In this document: in pieces, positions 31,316 through 42,499 of the stretch
How positions within the stretch are numbered: position 1 is the first letter of the stretch
How the letters are laid out: the number at the start of each line of letters is the position of its first letter
Source: Effrenium voratum
Taxonomy: Eukaryota; Sar; Dinophyceae; Suessiales; Symbiodiniaceae
Direction of reading: 5' to 3'
DNA length: 64,000 nucleotides
Assembly (NCBI GenBank): GCA_963377175.1
Contig: CAUJNA010003001.1
Coordinates: 1,272,424 to 1,336,423 of the forward strand
Position numbers and translations under genes: made by a program
Notes under the pieces: generated by a model
Told to the model about the DNA's origin: nothing
Databases searched by the model: none
The model's input: only the letters and a program-made list of their open reading frames with translations

Positions 31316-31968
31316 ATCGGCGCGGAGCGAATCGGAGCGGAGCGAATCGGAGGGAGCCATGGGTGTCGACTTTGGTCATGGTCTGGGTTTTTGGTGAATG
31401 AGAATCCGAGCCGAATGGCGGGCCATGGGTTTTGGTTGGTTTTGGCTCAGAAGCCGAATGACGGGCCATAGTCGACTTGTTGGGTTTGGCGTATAGGTGT
31501 CGACTTTGCTGTCCAACCGGGGTCATGGTTCATGGTCTAGGTCTGTTGGTTTGGGCTCAGAAAATCAATGGGTGGTTCTGAAAAACAAATGGGAGCCCTT
31601 GAGGTGGGGGGTTGTCTGTTGGTTCCTCTCAAAACCAGCCCAAACGGGGACCCCCATGCTTGAGAAAGCGGTTCCGGCTGACCGCTCGGTTGTTTCATAA
31701 ACCAGAGCCATGTTTGTTTTTCCCAACAGCTCACCCAGGCGACTGATCCTCGATCCGAGAGACCGGAGGGTTCCGGAAAATTTGGTTTCGGAAGGTCCTT
31801 TTTTGGCAAGGTAGAAAGATGCGCCTAAAATCTTATGCCAAACTGGGGCGAAGGTGTGAAAAGGACCAGGACTGGTTTTGGCCGGAAAAGGATTGCATGG
31901 TCAAAGCAGAGAATTGGTGCCCGTCTTGCCATGCGAAGCCGATCGGAGTCAGCTGAGGTGACTTGAAG

Positions 31969-32067
31969 ATGATTCAGTCGATCGCCAAGATCATGACGAG
32001 GGATCAGAAGCTCCCTGAGAGGCCGGCGGAATCGAACATCGCGTCGGGCTTTTGGTTGTTTGGTTGA
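31969..32067 (+). CDS. Terminal exon, unknown protein
   Basis: After ACTTGAAG the frame reads MIQSIAKIMTRDQKLPERPA then ESNIASGFWLFG and TGA at 32065-32067. Codon bias is strong until ASG; the real donor may lie there and the stop may be intronic. Confidence 0.5.
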   Translation: MIQSIAKIMTRDQKLPERPAESNIASGFWLFG

Positions 32068-32531
32068 GTGGCTTGGTTGTAAAAGGAAGCCTCCCAAACA
32101 TGGCAACTGACGGGTCATCCCTACCCAAAAAAACATCTTCCCAATAATTTGCCCTCAACACAGGTGCGAGGCTGTGTGGGAGAAGGGGCGAGGTTTTTGA
32201 GCGTTTGCGGCTTGAAGGGTTGAAGGGTTGAAGGCTCAAACGATTCGCGGAATTTGCTGATTTGACCACAGCGTAGACCCGTGATTAGAAATACCTGTGT
32301 GTTGTCATCACGTCAGCCTTGACTGAAAGTGGACTTGTTTTGGCTTGGACAACTGGGAAAAAACACTGTATGTGGGTTTTTCAGCAAAAGGAATGATCTC
32401 AGCACACTTGTATGCTTGTTTCGATTGGGCTTGGTTGCTTGAGGCGAACCCCAGTTTTGGCTTTAAACCTACGTGGGAATGCAACGCAGGTAGCTCTCAG
32501 TTCGGTGGCGCTAGAGTCTCGGTTAAGTCAG

Positions 32532-32616
32532 GAAGGGGCCCATCAGCCTCAACGCCGACGGGCGCAAGAATGCCCGGGGGCCCGAAGACCGCGGGGCCGG
32601 GGCCCGGGAGGCGAAG
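32532..32616 (+). CDS. Internal exon, very high GC3
   Basis: After TAAGTCAG the frame reads KGPISLNADGRKNARGPEDR then GAGAREAK; nearly all codons end in G or C. The family is not recognised. Confidence 0.55.
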
Positions 32617-32989
32617 GGAAGGCCCTTTGGGTCTTTTGTTGGTTGCAAGGGAGAAGGCCCTTTTTTGGTTTCAAGGGTTTGGGTTTTTGGTTTCAATGGT
32701 AGACACTTGGTTTGGTTTTCCTTGGCCAACACTCTCCACCAAACCACTACCTTCACGGGAAGATGTTCAAACCTTTGGATCATGGGGAGTTATATACCCA
32801 ATTTTCCTCGGGGGTGGTGGTTTGGCGATAGTGGAAATCATTTTGGATTAAAGGATTTATGCGAGGCTTGTTCATTTCTGAATCAGGAATAGCGCCCCCT
32901 CTCCCAGAACCCCGTCTTGTGGGCCATGATCTGGGCAAATTTATGGGAACCCTCCACCCCCCCTCCCCCCAGCCCCTTTTTCTTTGTAG

Positions 32990-33105
32990 GTGCTGCATGA
33001 GCCGTCGCTCTTGGAAATATGCATCCAAAACACCAGCTCTGGATTACCTTTCTTCACTCACCAAGGAACCCTCGAGCAAGAGACCTCGGAAGTCTTTGCC
33101 TGCTG
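32990..33105 (+). CDS. Internal exon with canonical splice sites
   Basis: Acceptor TTTTTCTTTGTAG and donor GTAAGT bound a frame reading VLHEPSLLEICIQNTSSGLP then FFTHQGTLEQETSEVFAC, phase 2 at the end. This is the most classical splice-site pair in the window. Protein unknown. Confidence 0.6.
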
Positions 33106-33228
33106 GTAAGTTAATATCACAGGAACCCACTGCAGGTTCTTCTACTCACTTCCTGAGTGGACTGGCCAAGCAAAGTCAGATTTTTTGACTTTCCAATAAT
33201 ATTAAAGTCCATGAACTCAAGAAGTGAG

Positions 33229-33359
33229 TCTGGCCTTGGGCGCTGGAAATCCAAATGCGCCTGCGAGGTCCACATGTTCAGATCGAGGTTGTTGAAGCCA
33301 TGTTAGATTTAAAGGACAGGCTGAATCAGGAGCCAGAAGGCCTTGCGAAAGGTTCATGA
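33229..33359 (+). CDS. Terminal exon, unknown protein
   Basis: After AGTGAG the frame reads WPWALEIQMRLRGPHVQIEV then VEAMLDLKDRLNQEPEGLAK and GS, TGA at 33357-33359. It looks helical and charged. Its phase does not join directly to the exon at 32990, so another exon or another boundary is involved. Confidence 0.55.
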
Positions 33360-33533
33360 GAGCCTAGACCCCATCCCCCCTGCATTAGGTGATTTGCAAA
33401 TGCGACCAACCCTTCAAACTGGTTGATGGACACAAATCCCTATGTAAATGATGTCCATGCTCCCAAAAGACTTAAGGGTCTAATGGGGTCATCGCCGTCT
33501 CTCCTTTCCTTTGTTGCATCAATTGAATCCAAG

Positions 33534-33780
33534 AGGGATGTCCCACCAAGGCAAATTGGGCATAAGGCACTGCGTAGTACCATTTGGCTGTGGGTCAAGA
33601 AATAGGTACCCAAAATGGAACCCCGGTAAATGGAAACATGGACTGAAATCTGCGGTCCCCTGGTGGTTTAATATTGACCCACACCCATTTGATTTGGAAG
33701 GCGTGCTGCCCCGGCAGGAGATCTATCGCATCATGAAAGACAACCACCAGCTACTGAACAACATCGAGACTTGCCGACCA
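33534..33780 (+). CDS. Two exons split by a family F element used as intron
   Basis: Exon 1 (33534-33573) follows a pyrimidine-rich tract and CCAAG and reads RDVPPRQIGHKAL, ending in phase 1 at CTGC/GTAGTA. Exon 2 (33701-33780, after TTGGAAG) resumes in phase with VLPRQEIYRIMKDNHQLLNN then IETCRP and a GTGGTC donor. The 127-bp GT-AG intron is the family F element plus about 17 bases. Exon 2 has coiled-coil-like composition. Family unknown. Confidence 0.5.
33582..33691 (+). mobile_element. Family F short TIR element, copy 3, filling an intron
   Basis: Arms TTTGGCTGTGGGTCAA and TTGACCCACACCCATTT. ATTTG occurs at both edges, a possible target duplication. Its ends lie 8 and 9 bases inside the intron's splice sites. 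Confidence 0.75.
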
Positions 33781-34749
33781 GTGGTCAGGACTGACAGAAA
33801 CCGGCCATCTGACTTGTCCAACTTGAGTCATGGTCATGGTTCCCACCCCCAAAGGTTTAATCGGGTATACAGCCACTATATGACAACCGCTCGAAGAAAA
33901 TTTGGGGAAACCAAACCGAAGCCATCTTTTTGCCATGGAGGACAAACTTGGTCCAAATCATCAGTTGCCCCCAAAGTTGTGGTTTTGCCTTGTTTCCTTG
34001 TAGAGCCATTTGAAAAGGGTACCCTCAAAAACAGACACTCCCAAAGGGCTCTTTAGACATGTTTTACATCCATCTGTCCAACAATAAAAGGCTTAATCGT
34101 GGCAGACGGCTATCATCTGAAGAAGGCCATCCATCGCTTCCATTGCTTGGTTCGTGCTTTATCACCATTCTGTAAAGCTTACATGTTCCTTTGGGGGTGG
34201 TTTGGGGGTAGTGGACATCCCAGTTTGACCCCACGCCTGTTTTTTGGGTCTTGAAGCCAGGTGAAGTGGAGGTCAGACAACAGGTTTGGGGTTCAATAAA
34301 GCACAGCCCTTGCAGTCCTCGCCCCCTTACGGACACCAAAGCAAAGTTGCATAAAGAATAGAACTAGCATGGCTACGAATTTCAATGGGGAATCCCTTTT
34401 TTTTGGTTGGTGCTCATACGATATTCAGCAAGGAGTCTCCAATCAAACAAAGCACATCATGGGAAGACAGTCCTCGTCTTGGTCTTGGCCAGTACCTCGG
34501 ATTTGCTCAAATCCAACAAGAACCGCAGACGCCACGCGCAGCGCTCAGGGCCCACTCCCTTTGCGCCGGGTGTGGGAGACAGACGTGTTTACCCACAAAA
34601 GGATGGGTTCCTAGTTGGTGCTATTCTCCCCCAAGTTGCTACTTTGTGTTTCCTTTTGGAAGTCCCTGTAAGTGGTGAACACAAGGACTTGCCGTGAGTA
34701 ACCTGAGTTGCTAGCCACTAGCTTGACTTGGGCGAACAGCCTAGTATAA

Positions 34750-34846
34750 GTGGGTGTGTCTTTCTTTGAGGGCACTCCGGTTTTGGCAACCACACGGTTT
34801 TGGTGGGGGGGGGGGGTTGAAAAGAGACACTCCCAAGCTAAACACA
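34750..34846 (+). mobile_element. Family M-type TIR element
   Basis: Left GTGGGTGTGTCTTTCTTTGA and right TTGAAAAGAGACACTCCCA are imperfect inverted repeats, with CCACACGGTTTTGG between. Confidence 0.5.
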
Positions 34847-35110
34847 TGGAACAGTCGTTGTCTGCCGATTTCTTGGGCATCTCCAAAATGTTGGCAGAAA
34901 GGAATTGATTGGGAATACCGAACCGGGGGACCGGGGGATGGTTGTTTTTCTTTTTGGCTGAACCCGCAAATTTGGCGCTCTGCTTTTCGGCGCTTCTCTT
35001 TACATATTACAACCATTCCAACAAGAGTTCCCCGAACAAAGACGGACCCGTTTTTCGTGCGCTGCCGCGTTTTTCCCGGCCAACGGCTTGGGCTCGTTTT
35101 TTTCCTCGAG

Positions 35111-35214
35111 GTCATCAACGCGTCTCACACCATGCGCATGGCGGGGGAGTATGATGACGAGATCCTGCGGTTCAGGGACTCGGATCGGCGGAAGCAAGAG
35201 GCGGATCGGAGGAG
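35111..35214 (+). CDS. Internal exon, high GC3, unknown protein
   Basis: After CCTCGAG the frame reads VINASHTMRMAGEYDDEILR then FRDSDRRKQEADRR, charged and helix-forming. Nearly all third positions are G or C. Confidence 0.6.
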
Positions 35215-35409
35215 TTGCCGTCGACTGCCCCGGCCTGGAGCTTCAAAACCCCCCGGAATTAAAGCTCCCCCTTTTTTGTTTTTTTTTGCTTTTGTTGTGG
35301 TCCCTTTGTTAGGCAAATATGTGTATATATACATATATGTATTTTTGCTGGGGTCCTAATTCCAGCACAGTTCAGTGGGGCATGTCCCCAAAAGTCTAGA
35401 GGTACCTTC

Positions 35410-35513
35410 CCCATTCTTTCCAGGGATCCTTCTTTCTAGAAAACCTCCGGAAACCCAGGGAGAACCGCCGGTTTTTGGAAAGAACGATGGTTGGAAAGAA
35501 TGGTCGGAATCAA
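35410..35513 (+). repeat. Family J dispersed repeat, copy 2
   Basis: CCATTCTTTCCAGGGATCC on the left and GGTTGGAAAGAATGG on the right are inverted. The interior CTTTCTAGAAAACC and CCGGAAACCC matches 4090-4183. Confidence 0.7.
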
Positions 35514-36114
35514 CATAGAAACAGGGAAATCCAGCTGACCCCTGCCGGGAGTCAGCAGGGTTCCGGAGTCTGATTTTAAAGTTCAAGCCCAAGCCGACCT
35601 TTCGATTTGTTTGTGCAGTTCTCTTCCACTTTTGGTCAAGTTGCCCAAAGGGCAAGCTTTTGTGTTCAAGTGGTGCAGTCTGGGTGAGTGTGGTCTCTGA
35701 AACTTGGATGCCACGATCAAAAACTGAGACTTAGGCAGTCCCAACCACAAGAACCACAGCAAGAAGCCTGTTCCTGTAAACACATGTTGACGAGATTGAA
35801 AGCCAGCTCCACCTGTTTCCACGGGTGTCTACACGTACCTGGTGAGTTTTAGGTGTACAGTATTCTTCTACCAAGACATTTGATTCTTGGAGGTCTGGAT
35901 TGTGACTCACCTACATCGACCCCCCCCTCTTAACCAAGGCCTACGCTTTGACCTGTTTCACCTTGCCTCTTGTTGGTTTATGTTAGTCACCTCAGGTTTA
36001 ACTTCTCGCGGCCAAGTCCTTTGAGTGAGTCCAGATCATTGCTACGGGGTTGGGAAGTTGGGATTTCGAATCCAAAGACTTAGGTGTTGGGGGAAAACAT
36101 GGCCGTGCCTCCAG

Positions 36115-36211
36115 GCGATGAGGCGCTCCATTGATTTCCGGCGCTCCCAGTATCAGCGGGAGCGCGATGCTCTAAGCGCCGCTTCGGCGAAGATGCGGAC
36201 GGCTTTGGGGG
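36115..36211 (+). CDS. Internal exon, unknown protein
   Basis: After CCTCCAG the frame reads AMRRSIDFRRSQYQRERDAL then SAASAKMRTALGG. Basic and helical. A GTTAAA donor is possible at about 36213, though the frame stays open to 36267. Confidence 0.6.
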
Positions 36212-36388
36212 GGTTAAACACGGACGGCGGGGTTTCGGGGTTCATCATTAGGACAAACCCAAGGTAGACTTATACCCAAAGGTGCTCAGGTTGGGGAAAC
36301 CTGCGACCCCTGGGTTGAACTATACCTTAGTGAACCATTGACGGCTTGATGGTTCGCAGTAAACGACAAAATGACTCCCTTGAACAGG

Positions 36389-36511
36389 GCTCCTTAAAAG
36401 ATCTCCATTTTGCAACCATTTGAAACATGTTGCTTTTTCAACACCAAACAAAGGGAAACCACCATTTCCAAGTTGCCATGTTCAGGTGTTTTTCATGCAT
36501 CCGGATCCCTG
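36389..36511 (+). repeat. Family H dispersed repeat, copy 2
   Basis: Matches 9500-9625 over about 120 bp, same orientation. Confidence 0.8.
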
Positions 36512-37236
36512 TTGAATCCCATCCCTTGTGGTTTCCTTGGGCAGAACCGGTGCTTTCAAAAGCCGTTGGACTGGGATATGGCCATAGCCCAAAGTTCCTT
36601 GACTTTTTGTGCGAGGACTTGGGATTTTGTCCGTGACTGAAATTTCCGGATTGAATGGTGAACCTTTGAACTCCACTAAACTCCATGGATGTTAGTCCAA
36701 TTGTAAGGTTTGCCTGTGACTCAATGGAGACCCAGGATGTAATTGCTCGGTTGACTCATGCCGTGTCCCATTGAGGGAAGCCTCTTTTTTGCGGACACAC
36801 ACTCCTGACTTCGCCTCGGAGAACCCAAGACCTAGGCTTTTCAGCTGGAATCCCAGCGCTTTGGTCGAAAGCAAGCACGCCCAATCCGCCACAACCCACA
36901 GATTCGGACTCAACCGTGACACAGATTCGGGTTTGTGTGACGCTTTTTGTGTCAACAGAGAGGGGACCCAACAGAATGATGTTGTCTTTTTGTTTTCCGT
37001 TGAACCAACCTTAAAAAGGGCACCCACGAGAAGACAAGAGTCACTGTGGGTTTGTCTATGATATGGGCTTGTCTTGTTCGAGAGTCACCCTCAGAAGGTG
37101 CGCGTTCCTGTTGGTTTCCCTTGAACAAAAAGCCCAATGTGAGTACCTCAAACAAATGGACAACTTCATATTGGCTTGTAAAGGACCTCCGAAATCCCCA
37201 TGGGGTTCATCCACCTCCCGTGCCGTACGCGTCAAG

Positions 37237-37340
37237 CGCAACTCAGAAGAGCGCCAGCGCCGTGGACCTCCGGCCCCGGATCGAGGAAGAAGGCGCGGAA
37301 GATCGGGACTGCGGGCCGTTCTTTCGCCGCTGCGAAATCG
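37237..37340 (+). CDS. Internal exon, unknown protein
   Basis: After GCGTCAAG (or from ACTCAG at 37246) the frame reads ATQKSASAVDLRPRIEEEGA then EDRDCGPFFRRCEI and ends ATCG/GTAGGC. High GC3; acidic then Cys-containing. Family unknown. Confidence 0.6.
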
Positions 37341-37345
37341 GTAGG

Positions 37346-37580
37346 CGGTGAGAACTGGAATGAACCTTACAGGAAACCTCCAGTTGGATGGTTTACAAGG
37401 GTCATTAATGAACCGGAAGGGGACTCCCGAACAACGGACACCACCAGTTGGATGGCTCTTATTCGGGGTCATTCCATTTCTCATCCCCTGCCGATTTCGC
37501 ACCAGATGGTTCTGGTAATCAACCAAACATAGTCGACTTGACGGGGCCATTGCTTGCGGTCCAGCTCCCTTCCCTTGTCC
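37346..37580 (-). mobile_element. Family I element, copy 1
   Basis: GAGAACTGGAATGAACC at the left and GGGGTCATTCCATTTCTC at 37464-37481 are inverted ends. The adjoining 37490-37575 (GTAATCAACCAAACATAGTC and GGCCATTGCTTGCGGTCCAG) is the reverse complement of 51290-51352. The element starts five bases after an exon's GTAGGC donor. Confidence 0.7.
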
Positions 37581-38339
37581 CCTTTGATTCTCAAAAAATC
37601 GTGTGATCAACCCTCGGACCTTGGAAGACAGGGACCTCTTGGGCAAATCGGATCGGATCAGAGAGACATGTTGACACCGGAAGCCGAACCCCAGGTTGAT
37701 TTTGAGAGATGGGGGTGTCCCCCTTTGAGTTGGGATTCAGACCACTCTTGGAGAAGCACACCACCGTATTGATAGAACCGGTTGATTGATCCGGGGTCAA
37801 GAATTATTACCTGGATTCCGCTTTTGACCCCTTCAACACGGGTGAAAAGGCAAGGGTGATGAGAGTTAAGGGCCTAAATCCAGCGTTCTGCCTTGAGTCG
37901 TCAAGTCATCGGGACGGGATACCCATAAAAACATAGGGAACACTTGCAGGGATCAGTATATAAACAACAATAAATGAATATTGAATTAGACTGGGCATGT
38001 ACCCTACTTTCAATCCAAATCGGTGTGTCTTCTTTATGGGTACCCCCAAATTGCCAAATGGTAGCGTTCCGTTCCTTTTGGTTTCCCTTTCAACCAACCT
38101 CAAAACGGGTGCCACCCATGCCTCAAGTTTATGGCAGACTTCAACCCATTTCTCCGTGAGTCGTGCCACGGGACACTGGCGATCCGGTTACCTGGGATCC
38201 ACTGGGCTGGTGATCCTCTCACTTCCGAGTTCCTGGACTTGAGGCCTTAGTAAGACCATAGCGGCGAGCGATGGTTCATCCTAAACGGAATGGCGAATCA
38301 TTTTTTGGACACGCCGGGTTTTGTGTGCCACCTTGCAAG

Positions 38340-38397
38340 CGTTACACGCCGCTTTGCTGGTCTGGTTGGGAGATCACTTCGCTCAGACCCGTGCCAG
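38340..38397 (+). CDS. Possible small exon
   Basis: After CTTGCAAG the frame reads LHAALLVWLGDHFAQTRA before a GTCAGA donor. GD..AQ after a hydrophobic run recalls the Mpv17/PMP22 family, but the match is short and weak. Confidence 0.3.
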
Positions 38398-39554
38398 GTC
38401 AGAAGGGCGAGTTTCTGCATGTTAGCTTTTTCCTCCCCTGTTGGGCCGGCGTCGGATCATCGGATCCGTGCCCAGATAGGTGAGTCTGAGTGGGACATAC
38501 TGTGGAACGACACAATCCATTTCGCTGTCCTGTCGCAAACAATAGATTCAGCTCGGTTTTCCCCACCAGTTCGGGTAGATGAGACCCCCATAAATACCGA
38601 GATGAATCACCTATCAACGGGTGCAGGCTTTTGTCCATCCATGGTAGCAGCCCAATACCCTAATTACTGACAAACCCCCACAGATCATCATGGAATGAAC
38701 CCATATCTACGGTTTTTGCCCCCACCCTCACGAGTACAATTGGATATGCAAGGGCTTTGTACCCCTTTTCTCAGTGGAAGCTTCCATTTGCTTAAGATCT
38801 TTCTTTTAACAGAAAAACCTGTTGGTGTTAAAGGGATTCTATCAGTGCAGGAAATATGTGCACTTTGGGGAATTCAGCAAATGGAGGGAACCCATCTTAG
38901 AAAGACAAAGGTGGAAAGTCGACGATTGCTTCGATTCGGGGGGGGGGGGGACTCATGGAAATGGCAGACGCACGAAACATCGATGAGAGAGCCACTTTCC
39001 TTTTGAAAGGGGTTCTAAGGAGCTTCCCTAATAGAAAAGCCACCACCTCCCTCTTCGGAGGCAGACATTCAAGCTGAAAAAGGGTCAAACTTGGCAGGAA
39101 GCCGACTGAAACCAAGCATATTGAGAGCTCCTTTCCTTCCGATACGACTGTATACGGCAACATGTTCCCTATTCTAGAGTACAAAAATGGTATTTGTTTC
39201 ACGGCAACACCCTTCAAATGGTTGGACACACGTCCCCACGATGAATGCCGTCCACGGAAGCCCATGATACAAGCATAGCCCCGTGAGATTCCATGCTGTG
39301 AGGCCCACCCGAGAGTGTGGAAGCGGAGGAGGAAGTGCAGCCACACTGCCTGACTTAGCAGAACTGTTGTTTGATGTTGTTTGCCTTCATTTGGGTGTGT
39401 TGGTTTGAGGGTAACCTTTTCAGCATGGTTGGAGAAGATGAAAAGGGAAATATCCAATCTTGGGGGAGTTATGTATGTTCGCACTTACATAGACATACCC
39501 TTCACAATCATGTTGAACCATTGTTCTTACACTCAACAGCTGTTTTCCCCTTGG

Positions 39555-39600
39555 TTTTGCGCGGTCTTCCGGAAAGAAGGATCCCTGCGCAGAATGGGAA
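39555..39600 (-). repeat. Family J fragment, reversed
   Basis: TTCCGGAAAGAAGGATCCCT, then GCGCAGAATGGG, is the reverse of the left part of the copy at 35410. Confidence 0.5.
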
Positions 39601-39655
39601 GTTGCCCCTAGAGCAGTTTGGCATTCAACTAGGAACAAGTCGAGACCTTTTGCAG

Positions 39656-39727
39656 GGGGTCGACATCTGGCTGAGAAAGATGATCGAATCAGAGGGATTG
39701 ACAAATTTCTACTCCAACTACCTCTTT
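39656..39727 (+). CDS. 24-codon exon resembling a mitochondrial carrier repeat
   Basis: Bounded by TTTTGCAG and TTT/GTTTTA in phase 0. It reads GVDIWLRKMIESEGLTNFYS then NYLF. The spacing of G.....R.....EG...FY..Y is that of SLC25 carrier repeats, where EG...(F/L)Y precedes the even-numbered helix; mitoferrin-like members have FY..Y. The match is short, the PX(D/E)XX(K/R) signature was not found, and it remains tentative. Confidence 0.4.
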
Positions 39728-39812
39728 GTTTTAAGGTTGTATGTTGAAACCTCGGTGCTCGCCTAGTTTTTTTGGTGGGGGTTAGTATGATAGCCTGAAA
39801 TCAGGGCCTGAG

Positions 39813-39928
39813 TGGGGGGAACCGTGGAAGTGAATCGAGTCGTCAGGCCGGAGGGAGAGGAGGTGCCAGCGGAGGCCTGGCGAGAAGAAGCTCCGCCAGA
39901 GGAGGAGATTGAGCCCGAGCAGCCCTGA
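39813..39928 (+). CDS. Terminal exon with acidic C-terminus
   Basis: After GCCTGAG the frame reads GGTVEVNRVVRPEGEEVPAE then AWREEAPPEEEIEPEQP, TGA at 39926-39928. Strong G/C third positions. Family unknown. Confidence 0.6.
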
Positions 39929-41159
39929 GTTGAAAGGCCCTGAACAGGTCCTGGATCGCCAAAAGTCGGGCTGCATTATATCCCAGAAATCGGGGCGGGG
40001 GGGAAGGGAGGGGGGGGAAGGTCGTGAAAGGGGACTGAGTCTCGAAGAAAACCACCCGCCCTGGGGCATTATTCTGAGTCCAAGCTACGGCTACGGGCCT
40101 GAAGCAAGATCGAGGCTGCAGTTCGGTGCCCAGGGGGGGCTTTCCGGGACCTCCAGCCAAACGGCTTGCGCTGAGCAGCGGTCGTTGTATTTTCCGCAAT
40201 CTGCTGTTGTCCAGGGGCTGACATTAGCAACACGAACCCCCAAGGTGACTCAAGTCACCGGGGCACGCAATTGTGAGTTTTGGACTTGAGACTTGTTATG
40301 GCTGGCCCATGTTAGTGGCAATCAGCAAGTTCGAGATTACGGCCAATCCACTCAAGAAGCAAGACCATACTATATAGCCTAAATCTACAACCCGAAATGA
40401 CGATACCACCCCCTGACTCAGATTGTATGTGTTGCATTTTGGGGAAAAACACCCTGGAGGCTCTGCGAGAAAGGTATTGACCGTGGCTCAGATGACTAGA
40501 TGACGTCTCACCCAGAGGCAAAGCCTCTCGAGGCCTCTCGAGGACGTTTCACGACTTGTCCCAGGCACGTAGTCGGCTCATCGTCCACCATTGAACCTGG
40601 GTGTATGCTCATGCACTGGAAGATTATGCAGGTTCCCCTCTTTTGTAGGGCCCCGCTTTCTTTTTCCTGGTTGTAAGCATCACCTTTTGGGCCTCTGTAA
40701 AGGTGAGTTTCCTTTGGCAGGCCTGACGTTTTGAGGCGAGACATACTGTATAGGCTGTATAGGGAACCCTGTTTAGAGGACCTTTTGGGCATGCTCGTTT
40801 TTCCGCCGGTTGTTTGATGGAGCAAATTCTAATGCTCATACTGGATGGATCAAACCCAGCACTAGTTGGCAGGTGGCTTATCCCAGTAGTTGTACGGTTT
40901 ATTCTAGCTAGACAAATGATTGTATTGCGCAACTTTGATCTGATATCAGTGTGTCCGAGCTTTGGGCAACGGAAGAGTCCTCGGCAGTAGCTGAACATCG
41001 CTGCCCTAGCTCCCGACCGCAGAGAGCTAACTGCGCTGAGTTTCATTGGAAAAAGGAAAAACAATATCTAACCCCTATGTGTGTTTGTCCGCTCTATGTT
41101 TTGGGAAGGCCAATTTGGTGGCACAGAAGGCCTGTGCTTGTTTTCGCCCAGCCACTCAG
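39929..41159. other. Stretch without a firm gene
   Basis: A G-rich run (GGGGCGGGGGGGAAGGGAGG) lies near 39990. At about 40949-41045 a frame reads VSELWATEESSAVAEHRCPS after ATATCAG and may be an exon, but without a clear donor. Confidence 0.35.
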
Positions 41160-41228
41160 GTGAAATACACAGTTCTGAGAAACAAGAAGGGACTCTGGAA
41201 GGCACTTGGACTTGATGGACACGCCCAG
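41160..41228 (+). CDS. Small internal exon, unknown protein
   Basis: Between CCACTCAG and CCCAG/GTGACA, 23 whole codons read VKYTVLRNKKGLWKALGLDG then HAQ. Confidence 0.5.
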
Positions 41229-42391
41229 GTGACAAGAAGAAGGCGAAAAGGAAGGCTGGGTGGCTGGGTGATGTATGGTGATGTGTTTGTATTGGGGCAG
41301 TTTCCTTCACCCAGGGGATCCCTAAAGAATGTGTCACCCTTCAGAAAGATCGGAGCTTTGGGGCTGGAGATCTCACAGGTTGTTCAGGGATAGATGTTGG
41401 ATGACCTTAGGTACTACGTGTTTGCGGTTGGATAAGGTCTGCATACCTCCAACACCCCTACCTTGAAAGTTGAACTGGGTTTGTCAGTTAACAGCACGGT
41501 TTGGTGCGTGAAACCCTGTATTTCTCCCAGCTCTGCGAGACATGTCAAAGAAAGGAATGTCAACCGGAAGCCAGCACCAGCCTGTGTTTTGAGCAGGTTT
41601 GGCCAGTGTCCTCTAGATTGACTCAGATGTGTTCGGTTCCAAAGTAGAAGCCAGTGCAATGCCCGGGCACTTGTGACATGCCAGGCATTTCCGGCTCCTC
41701 GATTGGACTTGGGTGAAAAGGGGGGAGGCTTGGATGGGTTGGAGTTCTGCATGTCCGTTAGAAGGGAGGAGCATGTGTCCTGGTGAGCAAGTTTTGCGGA
41801 AGTCACATGAGCTGGCCATACTGGTGGTCAATTGTTGGTTTGGGGGGGATGTAGGGGAGGCGATTTCGAACAACTGCCAGTATCCTCTGTCTGCAACAAG
41901 TAATTTTGTCCCTGGCACACAGGGGTTCTGTGATCGGCATTGCGAAGAACGGCTGCCTCCAAGTCAAAGTTGATTTCGGGTTACGGACATGGGGGCTTAC
42001 TCTCAACATTTGCCCAACAAACAGGGGATCATTCTAATTTTGGCTTGTCCAATATGGGTACATCATATTTGGTGGCATTGTTTGACTGCAAGGGAGGCGC
42101 AATTGCTGTCTTGTTCTTTTGCAGATACCTGCCGTATGGCCGACATCCTTCAATCGGACCTTTGGGATTTCTCTTGAATCATGTTGCATTTTGAGGTCCA
42201 CTAAAATATTGACCGCAATCAACGTGGGTGTGTGTCAAAATAGGGGGACGCCCTCCAAAATGGTGCTTTTCCTGGAGGTTTCCCTTTGAATCAACCTGAT
42301 GATTTGTGTCCTCAAAGAGCCACACACACACACACACACCTATGTGCTTGTGTTGGAGGCAAAAGCTGGCGTAGACCTTTCTCGTGACAAG
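41229..42391. other. Stretch without a supported gene
   Basis: A family M-type element is visible at about 42224-42345: GTGGGTGTGTGTCAAAATAG on the left, GGTTTCCCTTTGAATCAACC in the middle and a CA-rich right end. No exon-like frame was found. Confidence 0.4.
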
Positions 42392-42499
42392 GTTGTGTGT
42401 CGGGGTCAATCTCGGGGTCTCAATGAGGCACCTGAGAAGGAGGCGCAGGACTGGTCGGATGTGGACTCAGGCGAGAGCTCAAGCGCATGGACACGTTGA
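42392..42499 (+). CDS. Terminal exon with acidic Ser-rich C-terminus
   Basis: After GTGACAAG the frame reads VVCRGQSRGLNEAPEKEAQD then WSDVDSGESSSAWTR, TGA at 42497-42499. Confidence 0.5.
   Translation, partial: VVCRGQSRGLNEAPEKEAQDWSDVDSGESSSAWTR

Noticed and set aside
31436..31460. GGTTTTGGCTCAGAAG resembling the dinoflagellate spliced leader end (TTTTGGCTCAAG)
   Set aside because: Only the last dozen bases agree and they sit in a locally repeated GGTTTTGG context; the rest of the leader is absent.
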